Assembly (NCBI GenBank): GCA_021793375.1 | Contig: JAJYSY010000014.1 | Coordinates: forward strand, 1 to 46,080 | Direction: 5' to 3' | Length of the DNA: 46,080 nucleotides | From: Bacteroidota bacterium | GTDB taxonomy: Bacteria; Bacteroidota; Bacteroidia; Flavobacteriales; Flavobacteriaceae | In this document: positions 32,772 to 41,018 of the stretch, one piece after another | Position numbering within the stretch: position 1 is the first letter of the stretch | Layout of the letters: each line of letters opens with the position of its first letter | Notes under the pieces: model-generated | What the model was told of the DNA's origin: nothing | Seen by the model: the letters and a program-made list of their open reading frames with translations, nothing else | Database searches by the model: none | Program-made: the position numbers and the translations under genes

Positions 32772-33595
32772 ATTCCTTCTTTGGGAACAATCTTAATTTG
32801 ACGGTTTTTATATAAAGTTCCAATTGCTCTTTTAAAACTCTTTTTACTCATTTCTAAAGTTTCTTGGATTTCTTCCGGAGAAGATTTGTCATGCAAAGGC
32901 AAAAAGCCATCGTTTTCTCCTAATATTTGCATGATTTTATCTGCATTGGGTTCAATACTTCTATAACCCGGACGTTGTAAAGTAACATCTATTTTTCCGT
33001 CTTTTCTAACTTTGGTAATCCATCCTTTGAGTTGATCTCCGGTTTGTAAATCTTGAAAAACATCTGAGTGATAAACCAATCCTTTATGTAGGTTATTAAC
33101 AATGAGATTAAATCCTAAATCTGTTTTATTGGCAACGATTAAATCTACTTTTTCATAAGGTTCTACCGTGATTTCAGCGTTGTCTAAAAAATGTAAAACT
33201 TTGCTTGAAGCTGCCAATCTCTGGGTTTCTTCATCTAAATAACAAAAGATGAGATACCAATGTCCTTTTTGCATAGGATAGGCTTGTTCTTTGAAAGGAA
33301 CAAAAAGGTGTTTTTCTAATCCCCAATCCAAGAAAGCTCCAAATTCTGTGACTTCCACACAACGTAATTTCGCAAATTCATCAAGAGTTACAAAAGGTTT
33401 TAAGGTTGTGGCAACAGGTCTTTCTTCATGATCTAAATATAAAAAAACTTCAATTTCATCGCCGATTTCAAAATTTTCAGGAATATATTTATTGGGTAAT
33501 AAAACCTCATTCTCTTCTTCATCTGTCAAATAAAGTCCGGGAGGGGCTTGTCGATTTATTTTTAAAGTTTGAAATTGACCAAAGTTAAACATCAA
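32759..33595 (-). CDS. S1-domain RNA-binding protein, CvfB family
   Basis: A 278-residue cytosolic protein with the CvfB/YitL architecture: three S1-like OB domains (about 5-65, 70-130, 145-210) and a C-terminal winged helix (about 225-278). Landmarks: PPGLYLTDEEENEVLLPNKYIPE, VEVTEFGAFLDWGLEKHLFVPFKEQ, GLVYHSDVF, GWITKVRKDGKIDVTLQRPGY and MSKKSFKRAIGTLYKNRQI. Family members bind RNA and affect virulence regulators in Firmicutes; the role in this group is unknown. It converges with the secreted hypothetical gene, sharing 13 bp. Confidence 0.93.
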   Translation of the reverse strand: MMFNFGQFQTLKINRQAPPGLYLTDEEENEVLLPNKYIPENFEIGDEIEVFLYLDHEERPVATTLKPFVTLDEFAKLRCVEVTEFGAFLDWGLEKHLFVPFKEQAYPMQKGHWYLIFCYLDEETQRLAASSKVLHFLDNAEITVEPYEKVDLIVANKTDLGFNLIVNNLHKGLVYHSDVFQDLQTGDQLKGWITKVRKDGKIDVTLQRPGYRSIEPNADKIMQILGENDGFLPLHDKSSPEEIQETLEMSKKSFKRAIGTLYKNRQIKIVPKEGIYLR

Positions 33596-33668
33596 ATAAT
33601 ATTTTTTGTAAAGATAGATAAATAATAATCGCTAATGATATATTTTCTTGGCTAAGCGTTTAAAAGAA

Positions 33669-33701
33669 AAAAGCTACTTATGATTTTCACAAGTAGCTTT
33701 T
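33669..33701 (-). terminator. Terminator of the DsbD-like gene
   Basis: AAAAGCTACTT pairs with AAGTAGCTTTT (11 bp, 11-nt loop). On the minus strand it is followed by TTCTTTTAAACG. It lies 22 bp past the stop. Confidence 0.85.
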
Positions 33702-33723
33702 GTATTTATATAAATTCGAAAGA

Positions 33724-36267
33724 TTAATTTTCTTTTTTATAACGATCTATTCCTTCTCTCAACCAATTTCTGTATTCATCTGCATCAGGCATATATCCTG
33801 CCGGTTCATTTAAATTGGATTCATCTTCAGGATTGACCAACACATAATAAGGCTGCGCGTGCATCTGATATCTTTCAATTTGAAAATCACTCCATTTATT
33901 TCCTACAGTTCTAATTCTTTTTCCGGTGGTTTCACTGGTGTATTGTTCGTCTTCCGGAAGTTTTTCATCAATATCAACATAAAGAGAAATCAGAACTACT
34001 TCTTTTTCTAAAATTGATTTGATATCTGAATAACTCCAAACTCGATCTTCCATTTTTCTACAATTCACACAAGCCATTCCGGTGAAGTCTATTAGAATTG
34101 GCTTATCAACTTTTTTAGCGTATTCCAATCCTTTATAATAATCTCTGAAGGCTAATATATTTTGTGGTCCGGGCACCATTCCTTCTGCCAATTCATCTTC
34201 AACTCCTCCTCCACTTGAACTCACACTTACGTTGGAATACCCCACACCATAAGGAGATTCGCTATAATGTTCCGGGGGTAAATATCCGCTTAGCATTTTT
34301 AATGGAGCTCCCCAGATTCCGGGAATTAAATAAATGGTGAAAGCCAAAACCAATAATCCCAATACAAATCTGCTTACGCCAATACTTTCTGTTTTTGAAT
34401 CATTGGGCAACTGAATTTTTCCGAATAAATAAAAAGCCATCATTCCAAAAATTGCAATCCAAATAGCTAAGAAAATCTCTCTTGGCAATAAATAAGCTTG
34501 GACTACTAAGTCTGCATTAGAGAGGAATTTGAAAGCTAAAGCTAACTCCAACATTCCCAACACAACTTTTACAGAGTTTAGCCAACCTCCTGATTTTGGA
34601 AGTGTATTCATCCAACCCGGGAATAAAGCAAAAAGTCCGAATGGAATTGCTAAAGCAAAAGAGAATCCTAACATTCCAATAATTGGCGCAATTCCTCCTT
34701 GAGAAGAAGCTTGAACCAATAAAGTTCCAATAATTGGCCCTGTACAGCTAAAAGAAACAATAGCTAAAGCTAAAGCCATAAAGAAAATCCCAATTATTCC
34801 GCCTCTATCTGCTTGTTTATCTACTTTATTTGCCCAAGAACTCGGTAAAACAATCTCGAAAGCTCCCAGAAATGAAATAGCAAAAATGATGAGCATCAAC
34901 GCAAATATGATATTGAAAGTCACATTTGTCGATAATTTATTTAAGGAATCAGCTCCAAAAATCCCTACGATTAATGTTCCTAAAACTACATAGATAACAA
35001 TGATGAAAATTCCGTAAAGAATAGCATTTCTTTTTCCTGCTGCTTTAGTTTTACTTTGTTTGGTAAAAAAGCTTACGGTCATCGGAATCATCGGGAAAAC
35101 ACAAGGCGTCAACAAAGCTGCAAATCCCCATAAGAAAGCCAAAATAAAAGTAGTCCATAAACTGGTGTTATCAGAATCTGAAGAAGATTTTTCTGAACTT
35201 TCAGCAGTTTTACTTTCTGTTATTGAATCTTCTCCAAAAGCTTCAAATTCATCATAATTATCAAAGATTTCAGCTTTTTTCTCTTGAAGATCAAAAACCA
35301 CATAATATTCTTCATTAATACAAACTTCATCACAAACTTGATAAAATAATTCTGCTTTTATAAATCTGGTTTCCTCATCTTTTAGTTTTATTTCTTGAGT
35401 AAGTATGGCTTCATTTTCCCAAATGATTTCATCTACTCCAAAAACATCATTGAATTGAGTTTTAGTCGGACTCTCTTCTGTTTCTCCTATGGTTTCATAA
35501 GTTTCTCCCTCTTCTAAATATTCTATTTCTAAAGGTAGAGATCCCCCATCGGGAGTATGTTGAGAAAAAATATGCCAATTTTCTTTAATCTTAGCTTCAA
35601 AAATAAGTTCAAAAGCATTTTCTTCTTTTTCTTTTACTTTTCCAATCCACTCTACAGGACTTTCTCCTTCTCCACTCATCATATCCATACCGGCAGACAT
35701 TTCTTCTTCGGCAGGGTCATCAAAATCAGTTTCTACTTCAGCAGATTTTGCTTCTCCAAAAGCTTCAAATTCATCATAATTATTAAAAATTTCGCCTGAT
35801 TCTTTTTCTAAATCAAAAACGAAATAATAATCTTCATTTATACAGACTTCATCGCAAACTTGATAAAAAACTTCTGCTTTTATATAGCGTAAATCTGAGT
35901 TTTCCGGTGTTATATTTTGGGTTAGAACAGCTTTATTTTCCCAAATGATTTCATCTACTCCAAACACGTCGTTAAACTGTGTTTTCGTCGGACTTTCCTC
36001 TGTTTCTCCGTTGAGTTTATAATTTTCTTCTGCTGCTATATAATCAATTTCTAAAGGGAGAGAACCTCCGTCAGGCGTGTGTTGAGAGAAGATGTGCCAA
36101 TTCTCTTTGATTTCTGCCTCAAAAATTAAATCGTAAGAATTATCTGATTTTTTTTCTACTTTTCCTGTCCACTTTACAGGACTTTCACCGGTTTCTAAAC
36201 CTGGTACTTGTGCATTTAAAACTGCAATTCCAAATACCAACAGAAACAAAGAGAGCAAATGTTTCAT
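33724..36267 (-). CDS. DsbD-like thiol:disulfide interchange protein with duplicated N-terminal domain
   Basis: An inner-membrane electron conduit from cytosolic thioredoxin to the periplasm, 847 residues. Order: signal peptide (1-19); two near-identical DsbD alpha-type domains (28-172 and 202-346), each with CDEVC (C138/C142 and C312/C316); an acidic/Ser linker; the eight-TM core (about 370-650) with C389 in TPCVFP and C508 in SCTGP; and a C-terminal thioredoxin domain with CVNC (733-736). Usual DsbD has one N domain and about 600-700 residues. The start at 36267 (MKHLLSLF) gives an ATGA overlap with tilS; an ATG at 36276 is the alternative. A terminator follows. Confidence 0.93.
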   Translation of the reverse strand: MKHLLSLFLLVFGIAVLNAQVPGLETGESPVKWTGKVEKKSDNSYDLIFEAEIKENWHIFSQHTPDGGSLPLEIDYIAAEENYKLNGETEESPTKTQFNDVFGVDEIIWENKAVLTQNITPENSDLRYIKAEVFYQVCDEVCINEDYYFVFDLEKESGEIFNNYDEFEAFGEAKSAEVETDFDDPAEEEMSAGMDMMSGEGESPVEWIGKVKEKEENAFELIFEAKIKENWHIFSQHTPDGGSLPLEIEYLEEGETYETIGETEESPTKTQFNDVFGVDEIIWENEAILTQEIKLKDEETRFIKAELFYQVCDEVCINEEYYVVFDLQEKKAEIFDNYDEFEAFGEDSITESKTAESSEKSSSDSDNTSLWTTFILAFLWGFAALLTPCVFPMIPMTVSFFTKQSKTKAAGKRNAILYGIFIIVIYVVLGTLIVGIFGADSLNKLSTNVTFNIIFALMLIIFAISFLGAFEIVLPSSWANKVDKQADRGGIIGIFFMALALAIVSFSCTGPIIGTLLVQASSQGGIAPIIGMLGFSFALAIPFGLFALFPGWMNTLPKSGGWLNSVKVVLGMLELALAFKFLSNADLVVQAYLLPREIFLAIWIAIFGMMAFYLFGKIQLPNDSKTESIGVSRFVLGLLVLAFTIYLIPGIWGAPLKMLSGYLPPEHYSESPYGVGYSNVSVSSSGGGVEDELAEGMVPGPQNILAFRDYYKGLEYAKKVDKPILIDFTGMACVNCRKMEDRVWSYSDIKSILEKEVVLISLYVDIDEKLPEDEQYTSETTGKRIRTVGNKWSDFQIERYQMHAQPYYVLVNPEDESNLNEPAGYMPDADEYRNWLREGIDRYKKEN
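35230..36186 (-). repeat. Tandem duplication of the DsbD N-terminal domain coding sequence
   Basis: Two copies of 145 codons (35752-36186 and 35230-35664), offset by exactly 522 bp, separated by a 29-codon acidic linker. Long identical protein stretches include IKENWHIFSQHTPDGGSLPL, EESPTKTQFNDVFGVDEIIW and FYQVCDEVCINE. At DNA level synonymous differences are frequent, so the duplication is not recent or is being held by protein-level selection. Confidence 0.92.
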
Positions 36268-37571
36268 TTTCGCCATTCTATTTTTAAAATTTTATTTTCG
36301 TTTTTCTCTATTTTGAATTTATTATCTATTTGATGACCAATTATCCAAATAATTTTTCCTTCAGACAATAAAACCCAAGTGTTTTCTTTTTCAAAAAGAT
36401 TTAATTTTTCATCTTTTAAAAACTTGCTTACCTTTTTATGTCCCTTCATTCCAAAGGGTTGAAATTTATCTCCGGATTTCCAAACCCTTAATTTTAAAGG
36501 AAATTTAATTTTATTCCGTGCAAGGTAAGCTATTCGTTTATCAAATGCTGTAACGTTAATAACACTTTCACAAATCAGCTTTCCTGCAGGAAAATCAATT
36601 GTTTGGTGTTCTTTTTCAATAATAAATTCTCTTTTTGCTTTTTGTTTTGCGGGTCCTAAAATAAGAAAATCACGGTCTTTTAACAAACGATGAGAAGAAG
36701 ATAAAACCATTTTACCGGATTCTGCTTCCAATAATTGACAAATATCTTTCCAAGCCGTAAAGTTATAAGGCTTAAAAAGCAAATATAAAACTGCTTTAAG
36801 ATTGGGTAATTCTTTGAGTTTTTTTATATCGTAAAAAATAAAATCTCCTTTTTGATGCGTAATTTCAGTCTTAAGCCGATTTATATAATTTGTATTTAAT
36901 TGTTTGGCTTGTTGTAGATTTTTTTTCGTCAAAAGAAAACTATCAATAAAATTCGGGTTTTCTTCTTCAAATTTTGGAATTATATGATGACGGATTCTAT
37001 TTCTTACATAATCATCTGATGTATTGGTATGATCTTCTCGCCATCGAATATTTTTTTGTTTGGCGAATTTTTCAATTTCTTTTAAAGGAAATTTTAAAAG
37101 CGGACGAAGGATTTTTTCATTTTGAGTGGGAATTCCTGTTAATCCTTCTAATCCGGTTCCTCTTAATAAATTAATCATAAAAGTTTCTACATCATCATTG
37201 AGGTGGTGAGCTGTGAGTAGATATTGAAATTCATTTTGTTGTAATAATTCTGAAAACCATTGATAACGCAGTTCTCTGGCTTTTAATTGAATTGAAGTGT
37301 TTTCAGCTAAATCTTTTTTGGTGTCAATTTTTTTAATAAAAATTTCAACTTTTAATTTTTCTGCTAAGTTTTTTACAAATTCTTCATCTTGATTGCTTTC
37401 TTCTCCTCTTAATTGAAAATTACAATGGGCAATAGCAAAATTTAAATTTGCATTTTTACAAAGATGTGTCAACACCACACTGTCAATTCCACCGCTGACA
37501 GCAATTATAAATTTATCTTTATATAAATGAGGAAATTTTTTATGAAGATGTTTTTCAAATCTTTTTTGCAT
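36264..37571 (-). CDS. tilS: tRNA(Ile)-lysidine synthase
   Basis: Converts the wobble C34 of tRNA-Ile(CAU) to lysidine using ATP and lysine, which switches reading from AUG to AUA; essential in most bacteria. It has 435 residues. The PP-loop is SGGIDS (26-31) in IIAVSGGIDSVVLTHLC. Other motifs are AHCNFQLRGEES, TAHHLNDDVETFMINLLRG and the C-terminal TilS domain (LRVWKSGDKFQPFGMKGHKKVSKFLKDEKL). The stop overlaps the DsbD-like start (ATGA). It is 6 bp from radC, so radC-tilS-dsbD probably form one unit. Confidence 0.96.
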   Translation of the reverse strand: MQKRFEKHLHKKFPHLYKDKFIIAVSGGIDSVVLTHLCKNANLNFAIAHCNFQLRGEESNQDEEFVKNLAEKLKVEIFIKKIDTKKDLAENTSIQLKARELRYQWFSELLQQNEFQYLLTAHHLNDDVETFMINLLRGTGLEGLTGIPTQNEKILRPLLKFPLKEIEKFAKQKNIRWREDHTNTSDDYVRNRIRHHIIPKFEEENPNFIDSFLLTKKNLQQAKQLNTNYINRLKTEITHQKGDFIFYDIKKLKELPNLKAVLYLLFKPYNFTAWKDICQLLEAESGKMVLSSSHRLLKDRDFLILGPAKQKAKREFIIEKEHQTIDFPAGKLICESVINVTAFDKRIAYLARNKIKFPLKLRVWKSGDKFQPFGMKGHKKVSKFLKDEKLNLFEKENTWVLLSEGKIIWIIGHQIDNKFKIEKNENKILKIEWRK

Positions 37572-37577
37572 AAAATT

Positions 37578-38273
37578 TTATAAAATTCCTTCATCTGCAA
37601 AACTGAAATAAGCGTTTTGTGTGATGATTAAATGATCTAATACTTTAATATCCAAGCTTTCTCCTGCGGTTTTTAGTTTTCTTGTCAAATTTTGATCAGC
37701 TCTGCTGGGTTTTAAAGTTCCTGAAGGATGATTGTGGGCTAAAATAATACAAGTTGCAGCAAGTTCTAAAGCTTTTCTGAAAACATTTCTCGGATCTACT
37801 AAAGTTCCCGTTATTCCTCCTTTGCTGGATTGTTCTTTATAAAGAATTTTATTGGAATTATTCATGTAAATCACCCAAAATTCTTCATGGTTTAAATCTC
37901 CGATAATGGGTTGCATGACTTCAAAAGCTGTTTTACTGGAAGTTATTTTTTTTCTGATTAAAGCTTCTTCTCCTCTTCTTCTTCGTCCTAACTCTAAAGC
38001 TGCAATAATAGTTACTGCTTTGGCTTGCCCAATTCCTTTGTATTCCATTAATCTGTTTATGGAAAGACGTCCTAATTCTTTGAGCTTATTTTCTGAACCG
38101 GCTAAAATTTCTCGAGCTAATTCTACAGCGCTTTTACTTCTGCTTCCCGAACCAATTAAAATAGCAATTAATTCAGCATCGCTTAAAGCGGTTTTTCCCT
38201 TTTCTATTAATTTTTCTCTCGGTCGATCTCCTTCTGCCCAAGAAGTAATCGGGAAATACGTGTTTTCTTCCAT
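37578..38273 (-). CDS. radC: RadC family JAB-domain protein
   Basis: A 231-residue protein with the UPF0758 layout: an HhH-like N-terminal half (GDRPREKLIEKGKTALSDAELIAILIGSG, MEYKGIGQAKAVTIIAALELGRR) and a JAB/MPN domain with metal motif HNHPSG followed by SRAD (H180, H182, D193). The name DNA repair protein RadC is historical, and the actual function is uncertain. It lies between mpl and tilS on the same strand, 6 bp before tilS. Confidence 0.95.
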   Translation of the reverse strand: MEENTYFPITSWAEGDRPREKLIEKGKTALSDAELIAILIGSGSRSKSAVELAREILAGSENKLKELGRLSINRLMEYKGIGQAKAVTIIAALELGRRRRGEEALIRKKITSSKTAFEVMQPIIGDLNHEEFWVIYMNNSNKILYKEQSSKGGITGTLVDPRNVFRKALELAATCIILAHNHPSGTLKPSRADQNLTRKLKTAGESLDIKVLDHLIITQNAYFSFADEGIL

Positions 38274-38311
38274 CTTGAAAAAGTTTTAGCTGATTTATTT
38301 TACTAATATAA

Positions 38312-39664
38312 TCAAATCCAATGATTTAATTCGTCAAAATCTAATCCTCCGTAATTTCCGCTGCTCATCAACAATAAAACTTTATGATTTAAATCTTTGG
38401 ATTTTAGAAATTTCTGAAACTTTTCCGGATTTGTGTAAACTTTTAAATTCTTATGCTGAAAAGCTTTTTTAATATCTTCTGCTTCAAGATTTTCCAATCC
38501 TTTTATTTTTACTGCTTTAGGAGAATAAAAAACCACTGCTTCATCTGCTGCATTTAAAGTTTGCTGATATTCTTTTAGAAAATCTGCATTTAAACTGCTA
38601 TAAGTATGCAATTCAAAACAAGCTAAAAGTTTTTTATCTGAAAACTGATTTTTTACTGCTTTTGTGGTTGCTTCAACTTTAGATGGACTGTGGGCAAAAT
38701 CTTTAAAAACAATTGTTTTTTCATTTTCTGCAATTTTTTCCAATCTTTTGGAAGCTCCTTTAAAATCTGCTATGCTTTTATAAAAATCTTCAGCTTTAAT
38801 TCCTAATTGTTCGCAGATTTTTTTTGCTCCTGCTAAGTTGTTTAAGTTGTGTTTTCCAAATATTTCAATTCCTATTTCTCCGTGATTTGTTTCTAAAAAT
38901 GTTTTTCCGTTTTTAATCTTATATTTTGGTGTGGAATAAGGAATTTTCTTTGCCGGACGTGTTGATTTTTCAACAATTTCTTTTAATGTTTTATCTTCTT
39001 CATTATAAACTAAAACACTATTTGCTGTCATAGTTTCCATGAAAATTTCAAACTGTTTTACATAGTTTTCAAAAGTTGGAAAAACGTTGATGTGATCCCA
39101 AGCAATTCCGCTAAGCAACGCAATATTTGCTTGATAAAGATGAAATTTTGGTCTTTTATCAGTTGGAGAAGATAAATATTCATCTCCTTCTAAAAGGATA
39201 AAATCATTTTCTTTGGTGAGATGAACCATAGTTTCAAATCCTTCTAATTGTGCGCCCACCATAAAATCTACTTCTTTTTGTTGGGTTTTCAAAACATGTA
39301 AAATCATTGCAGTAATGCTTGTTTTCCCATGAGATCCGCCAATTACCACTCGTGTTTTTTCTTTGCTTTGTTCATATAAGAATTCGGGATAAGAATAGAT
39401 TTTCAATCCTAATTTTTGAGCTTTCAACAATTCAGGATTATCTTTTTTGGCATGCATTCCCAAAATAACTGCGTCAATATTTTTAGTGATTTTTTCCGGA
39501 AACCAACCAAATTCCTTTGGGAGAAGTCCGGCTTTTTCTAAACGAGATTTTGAAGGTTCAAAAATAATATCATCACTTCCTGTTACGGTTTCTCCTTTTT
39601 GATGTAAAGCTAAAGCTAAATTATGCATGGCACTTCCGCCAATTGCAATGAAATGTATGTGCAT
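38312..39664 (-). CDS. mpl: UDP-N-acetylmuramate:L-Ala-gamma-D-Glu-meso-DAP ligase (Mpl-type Mur ligase)
   Basis: Joins recycled murein tripeptide to UDP-MurNAc in the cytosol (peptidoglycan recycling). A 450-residue Mur ligase with an N-terminal Rossmann domain (HFIAIGGSAMHNLALALHQKGETVTGSDD), ATP loop GGSHGKTS (109-116), DFILLEGDEYLSSPTDKRPKF with the catalytic Glu, ALLSGIAWDHINVFP, and a C-terminal domain with KDFAHSPSKVEATTKAV. The SDD and FAHSP features match Mpl better than MurC. It is followed by radC 38 bp later. Specificity is inferred from these motifs. Confidence 0.9.
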   Translation of the reverse strand: MHIHFIAIGGSAMHNLALALHQKGETVTGSDDIIFEPSKSRLEKAGLLPKEFGWFPEKITKNIDAVILGMHAKKDNPELLKAQKLGLKIYSYPEFLYEQSKEKTRVVIGGSHGKTSITAMILHVLKTQQKEVDFMVGAQLEGFETMVHLTKENDFILLEGDEYLSSPTDKRPKFHLYQANIALLSGIAWDHINVFPTFENYVKQFEIFMETMTANSVLVYNEEDKTLKEIVEKSTRPAKKIPYSTPKYKIKNGKTFLETNHGEIGIEIFGKHNLNNLAGAKKICEQLGIKAEDFYKSIADFKGASKRLEKIAENEKTIVFKDFAHSPSKVEATTKAVKNQFSDKKLLACFELHTYSSLNADFLKEYQQTLNAADEAVVFYSPKAVKIKGLENLEAEDIKKAFQHKNLKVYTNPEKFQKFLKSKDLNHKVLLLMSSGNYGGLDFDELNHWI

Positions 39665-39724
39665 ATAAGTGTTTGTTTTATTCTGGTTAAAGATATTGAT
39701 TTCTATTTATTATCAGAATAATTC

Positions 39725-39755
39725 TTTGTCAAATTGGTTTTAGTTTTTATATTCA
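39725..39755 (+). promoter_or_regulatory. Promoter of the RluA-type gene
   Basis: TTTG (39725-39728), 19 nt, then TATATTCA (39748-39755), two mismatches from TAnnTTTG. Transcription start near 39762 would fit the TTG start at 39776. Confidence 0.4.
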
Positions 39756-39775
39756 GCTGATTAAAAATATTCCTT

Positions 39776-40477
39776 TTGACAAAAATTCATTCTCATAAAA
39801 ACAACTTAAAAATTCTGTTTGAAGACAATCACCTTATTGTTGTAAATAAACGCTGTGGTGATTTGGTGCAAGGAGATCGAACAGGAGATAAACCTTTGAG
39901 TGATATCATAAAAAGGTATCTCAAAGAAAAATATAACAAACCCGGAAATGTTTATTTAGGAGTTGTTCATCGATTGGATAGACCCACCAGTGGAGTGATT
40001 TTATTTTCTAAAACCTCTAAAGCACTTTCCAGATTAAACAAGCTTTTTGCTAAAGATGAAGTAGATAAAACCTATTGGGCTTTGGTAAAAAATCCTCCGC
40101 CTAAAAATGAAGATACTTTAGTGCATTATTTAAAAAGAAATTCAAGAAATAATAAATCTTATGCTCATCCTAAAGAAGTAAAAGGAAGTAAAAAAGCAAT
40201 TTTAAACTATAAGGTTTTACAAAAACTAAACAATTATTATCTTTTAGAAATCAACTTAATTACTGGTCGTCATCATCAAATTCGCTGTCAACTTTCTGCG
40301 ATAAACTGCCCGATTAAAGGAGATTTAAAATACGGTTTTCCAAGAAGTAATAAAGATGGTGGAATTTCTTTACACGCCAGATTTTTAAGTTTAATTCATC
40401 CGGTGCGAAAAGAAAGAATTTCCTTTACGGCTCCTGTTCCCAGAAATGATAATTTATGGAAAGCTGTAAAATCTTGA
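39776..40477 (+). CDS. RluA family pseudouridine synthase
   Basis: Isomerises uridines to pseudouridine in rRNA or tRNA. It has 233 residues and no S4 domain, so it is the short RluA/RluC-core type. The catalytic motif is HRLDRPTSG with D68. Other motifs are EDNHLIVVNKRCGDLVQGD at the start and LITGRHHQIRCQLSAINCPIKGD. The start is TTG at 39776, as no ATG occurs before the conserved ILFEDNHL strand and a promoter lies just upstream. Its TGA directly abuts the stop of the opposing gene. The target position is unknown. Confidence 0.92.
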   Translation: MTKIHSHKNNLKILFEDNHLIVVNKRCGDLVQGDRTGDKPLSDIIKRYLKEKYNKPGNVYLGVVHRLDRPTSGVILFSKTSKALSRLNKLFAKDEVDKTYWALVKNPPPKNEDTLVHYLKRNSRNNKSYAHPKEVKGSKKAILNYKVLQKLNNYYLLEINLITGRHHQIRCQLSAINCPIKGDLKYGFPRSNKDGGISLHARFLSLIHPVRKERISFTAPVPRNDNLWKAVKS

Positions 40478-41005
40478 TTAAGCTTGCCACATATCTCTGG
40501 TTTCTTTTTTGATATATTCTAATCCGGTGATGCTTGGTGCAGGTTTATCCAACAATTCTGTGAGCACTGCTTCTCTGAATTTATCTGCAGATGTTATTTG
40601 CTCGTTCATATTTATTTTACGGATTAAAGTAATGGTTGCATTTTTTGTGGCTCTAATTGCATCCCAACATTCTTCGCTCAAATATATTTGCTGTGTAAGA
40701 TTATGTTCAAATTCTTGTTCAATAGCTTGAATTAAAACCGTTTCATACAGGTGTTTATCTTCTCCTGATGGTTTTACTCTTACCAATAAACGGCCGGGAT
40801 CAATTCTTTCTAAATATAATGTCATTCTTTCCAAAGCTTGAATTCTATAAGACAACATATCTTTATGTGTTTGTTTTTTCAGATTATAAATACGTCTGTC
40901 TTGTTCATTTCTCACATAGTTTGTGAAAAAATAATAAGCTACATATCCCACTACTATTGTAGGGAGAATTGACATTGCAAAATTCAAAATACTGGTTGAA
41001 TCCAT
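40478..41005 (-). CDS. Conserved one-TM membrane protein of unknown function
   Basis: A 175-residue protein with one N-terminal membrane helix (FAMSILPTIVVGYVAYYFF), then a basic helical stretch (RNEQDRRIYNLKKQTHKDMLSYRIQALERMTLYLERIDP) with coiled-coil character, and a mixed C-terminal domain. I recall similar proteins across Flavobacteriia annotated only as domains of unknown function. It is 13 bp downstream of the GltB2-type gene, so the pair is likely cotranscribed. Both have N-terminal membrane anchors, which could suggest a common membrane complex. Confidence 0.75.
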   Translation of the reverse strand: MDSTSILNFAMSILPTIVVGYVAYYFFTNYVRNEQDRRIYNLKKQTHKDMLSYRIQALERMTLYLERIDPGRLLVRVKPSGEDKHLYETVLIQAIEQEFEHNLTQQIYLSEECWDAIRATKNATITLIRKINMNEQITSADKFREAVLTELLDKPAPSITGLEYIKKETRDMWQA

Positions 41006-41018
41006 AAATTTATTTAGG

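Noticed and set aside
35557..35799. A Phe/Ser-rich plus-strand ORF within the DsbD-like gene
   Set aside because: Antisense to the acidic linker and duplicated domain; the Phe/Ser runs simply mirror Glu/Lys codons.
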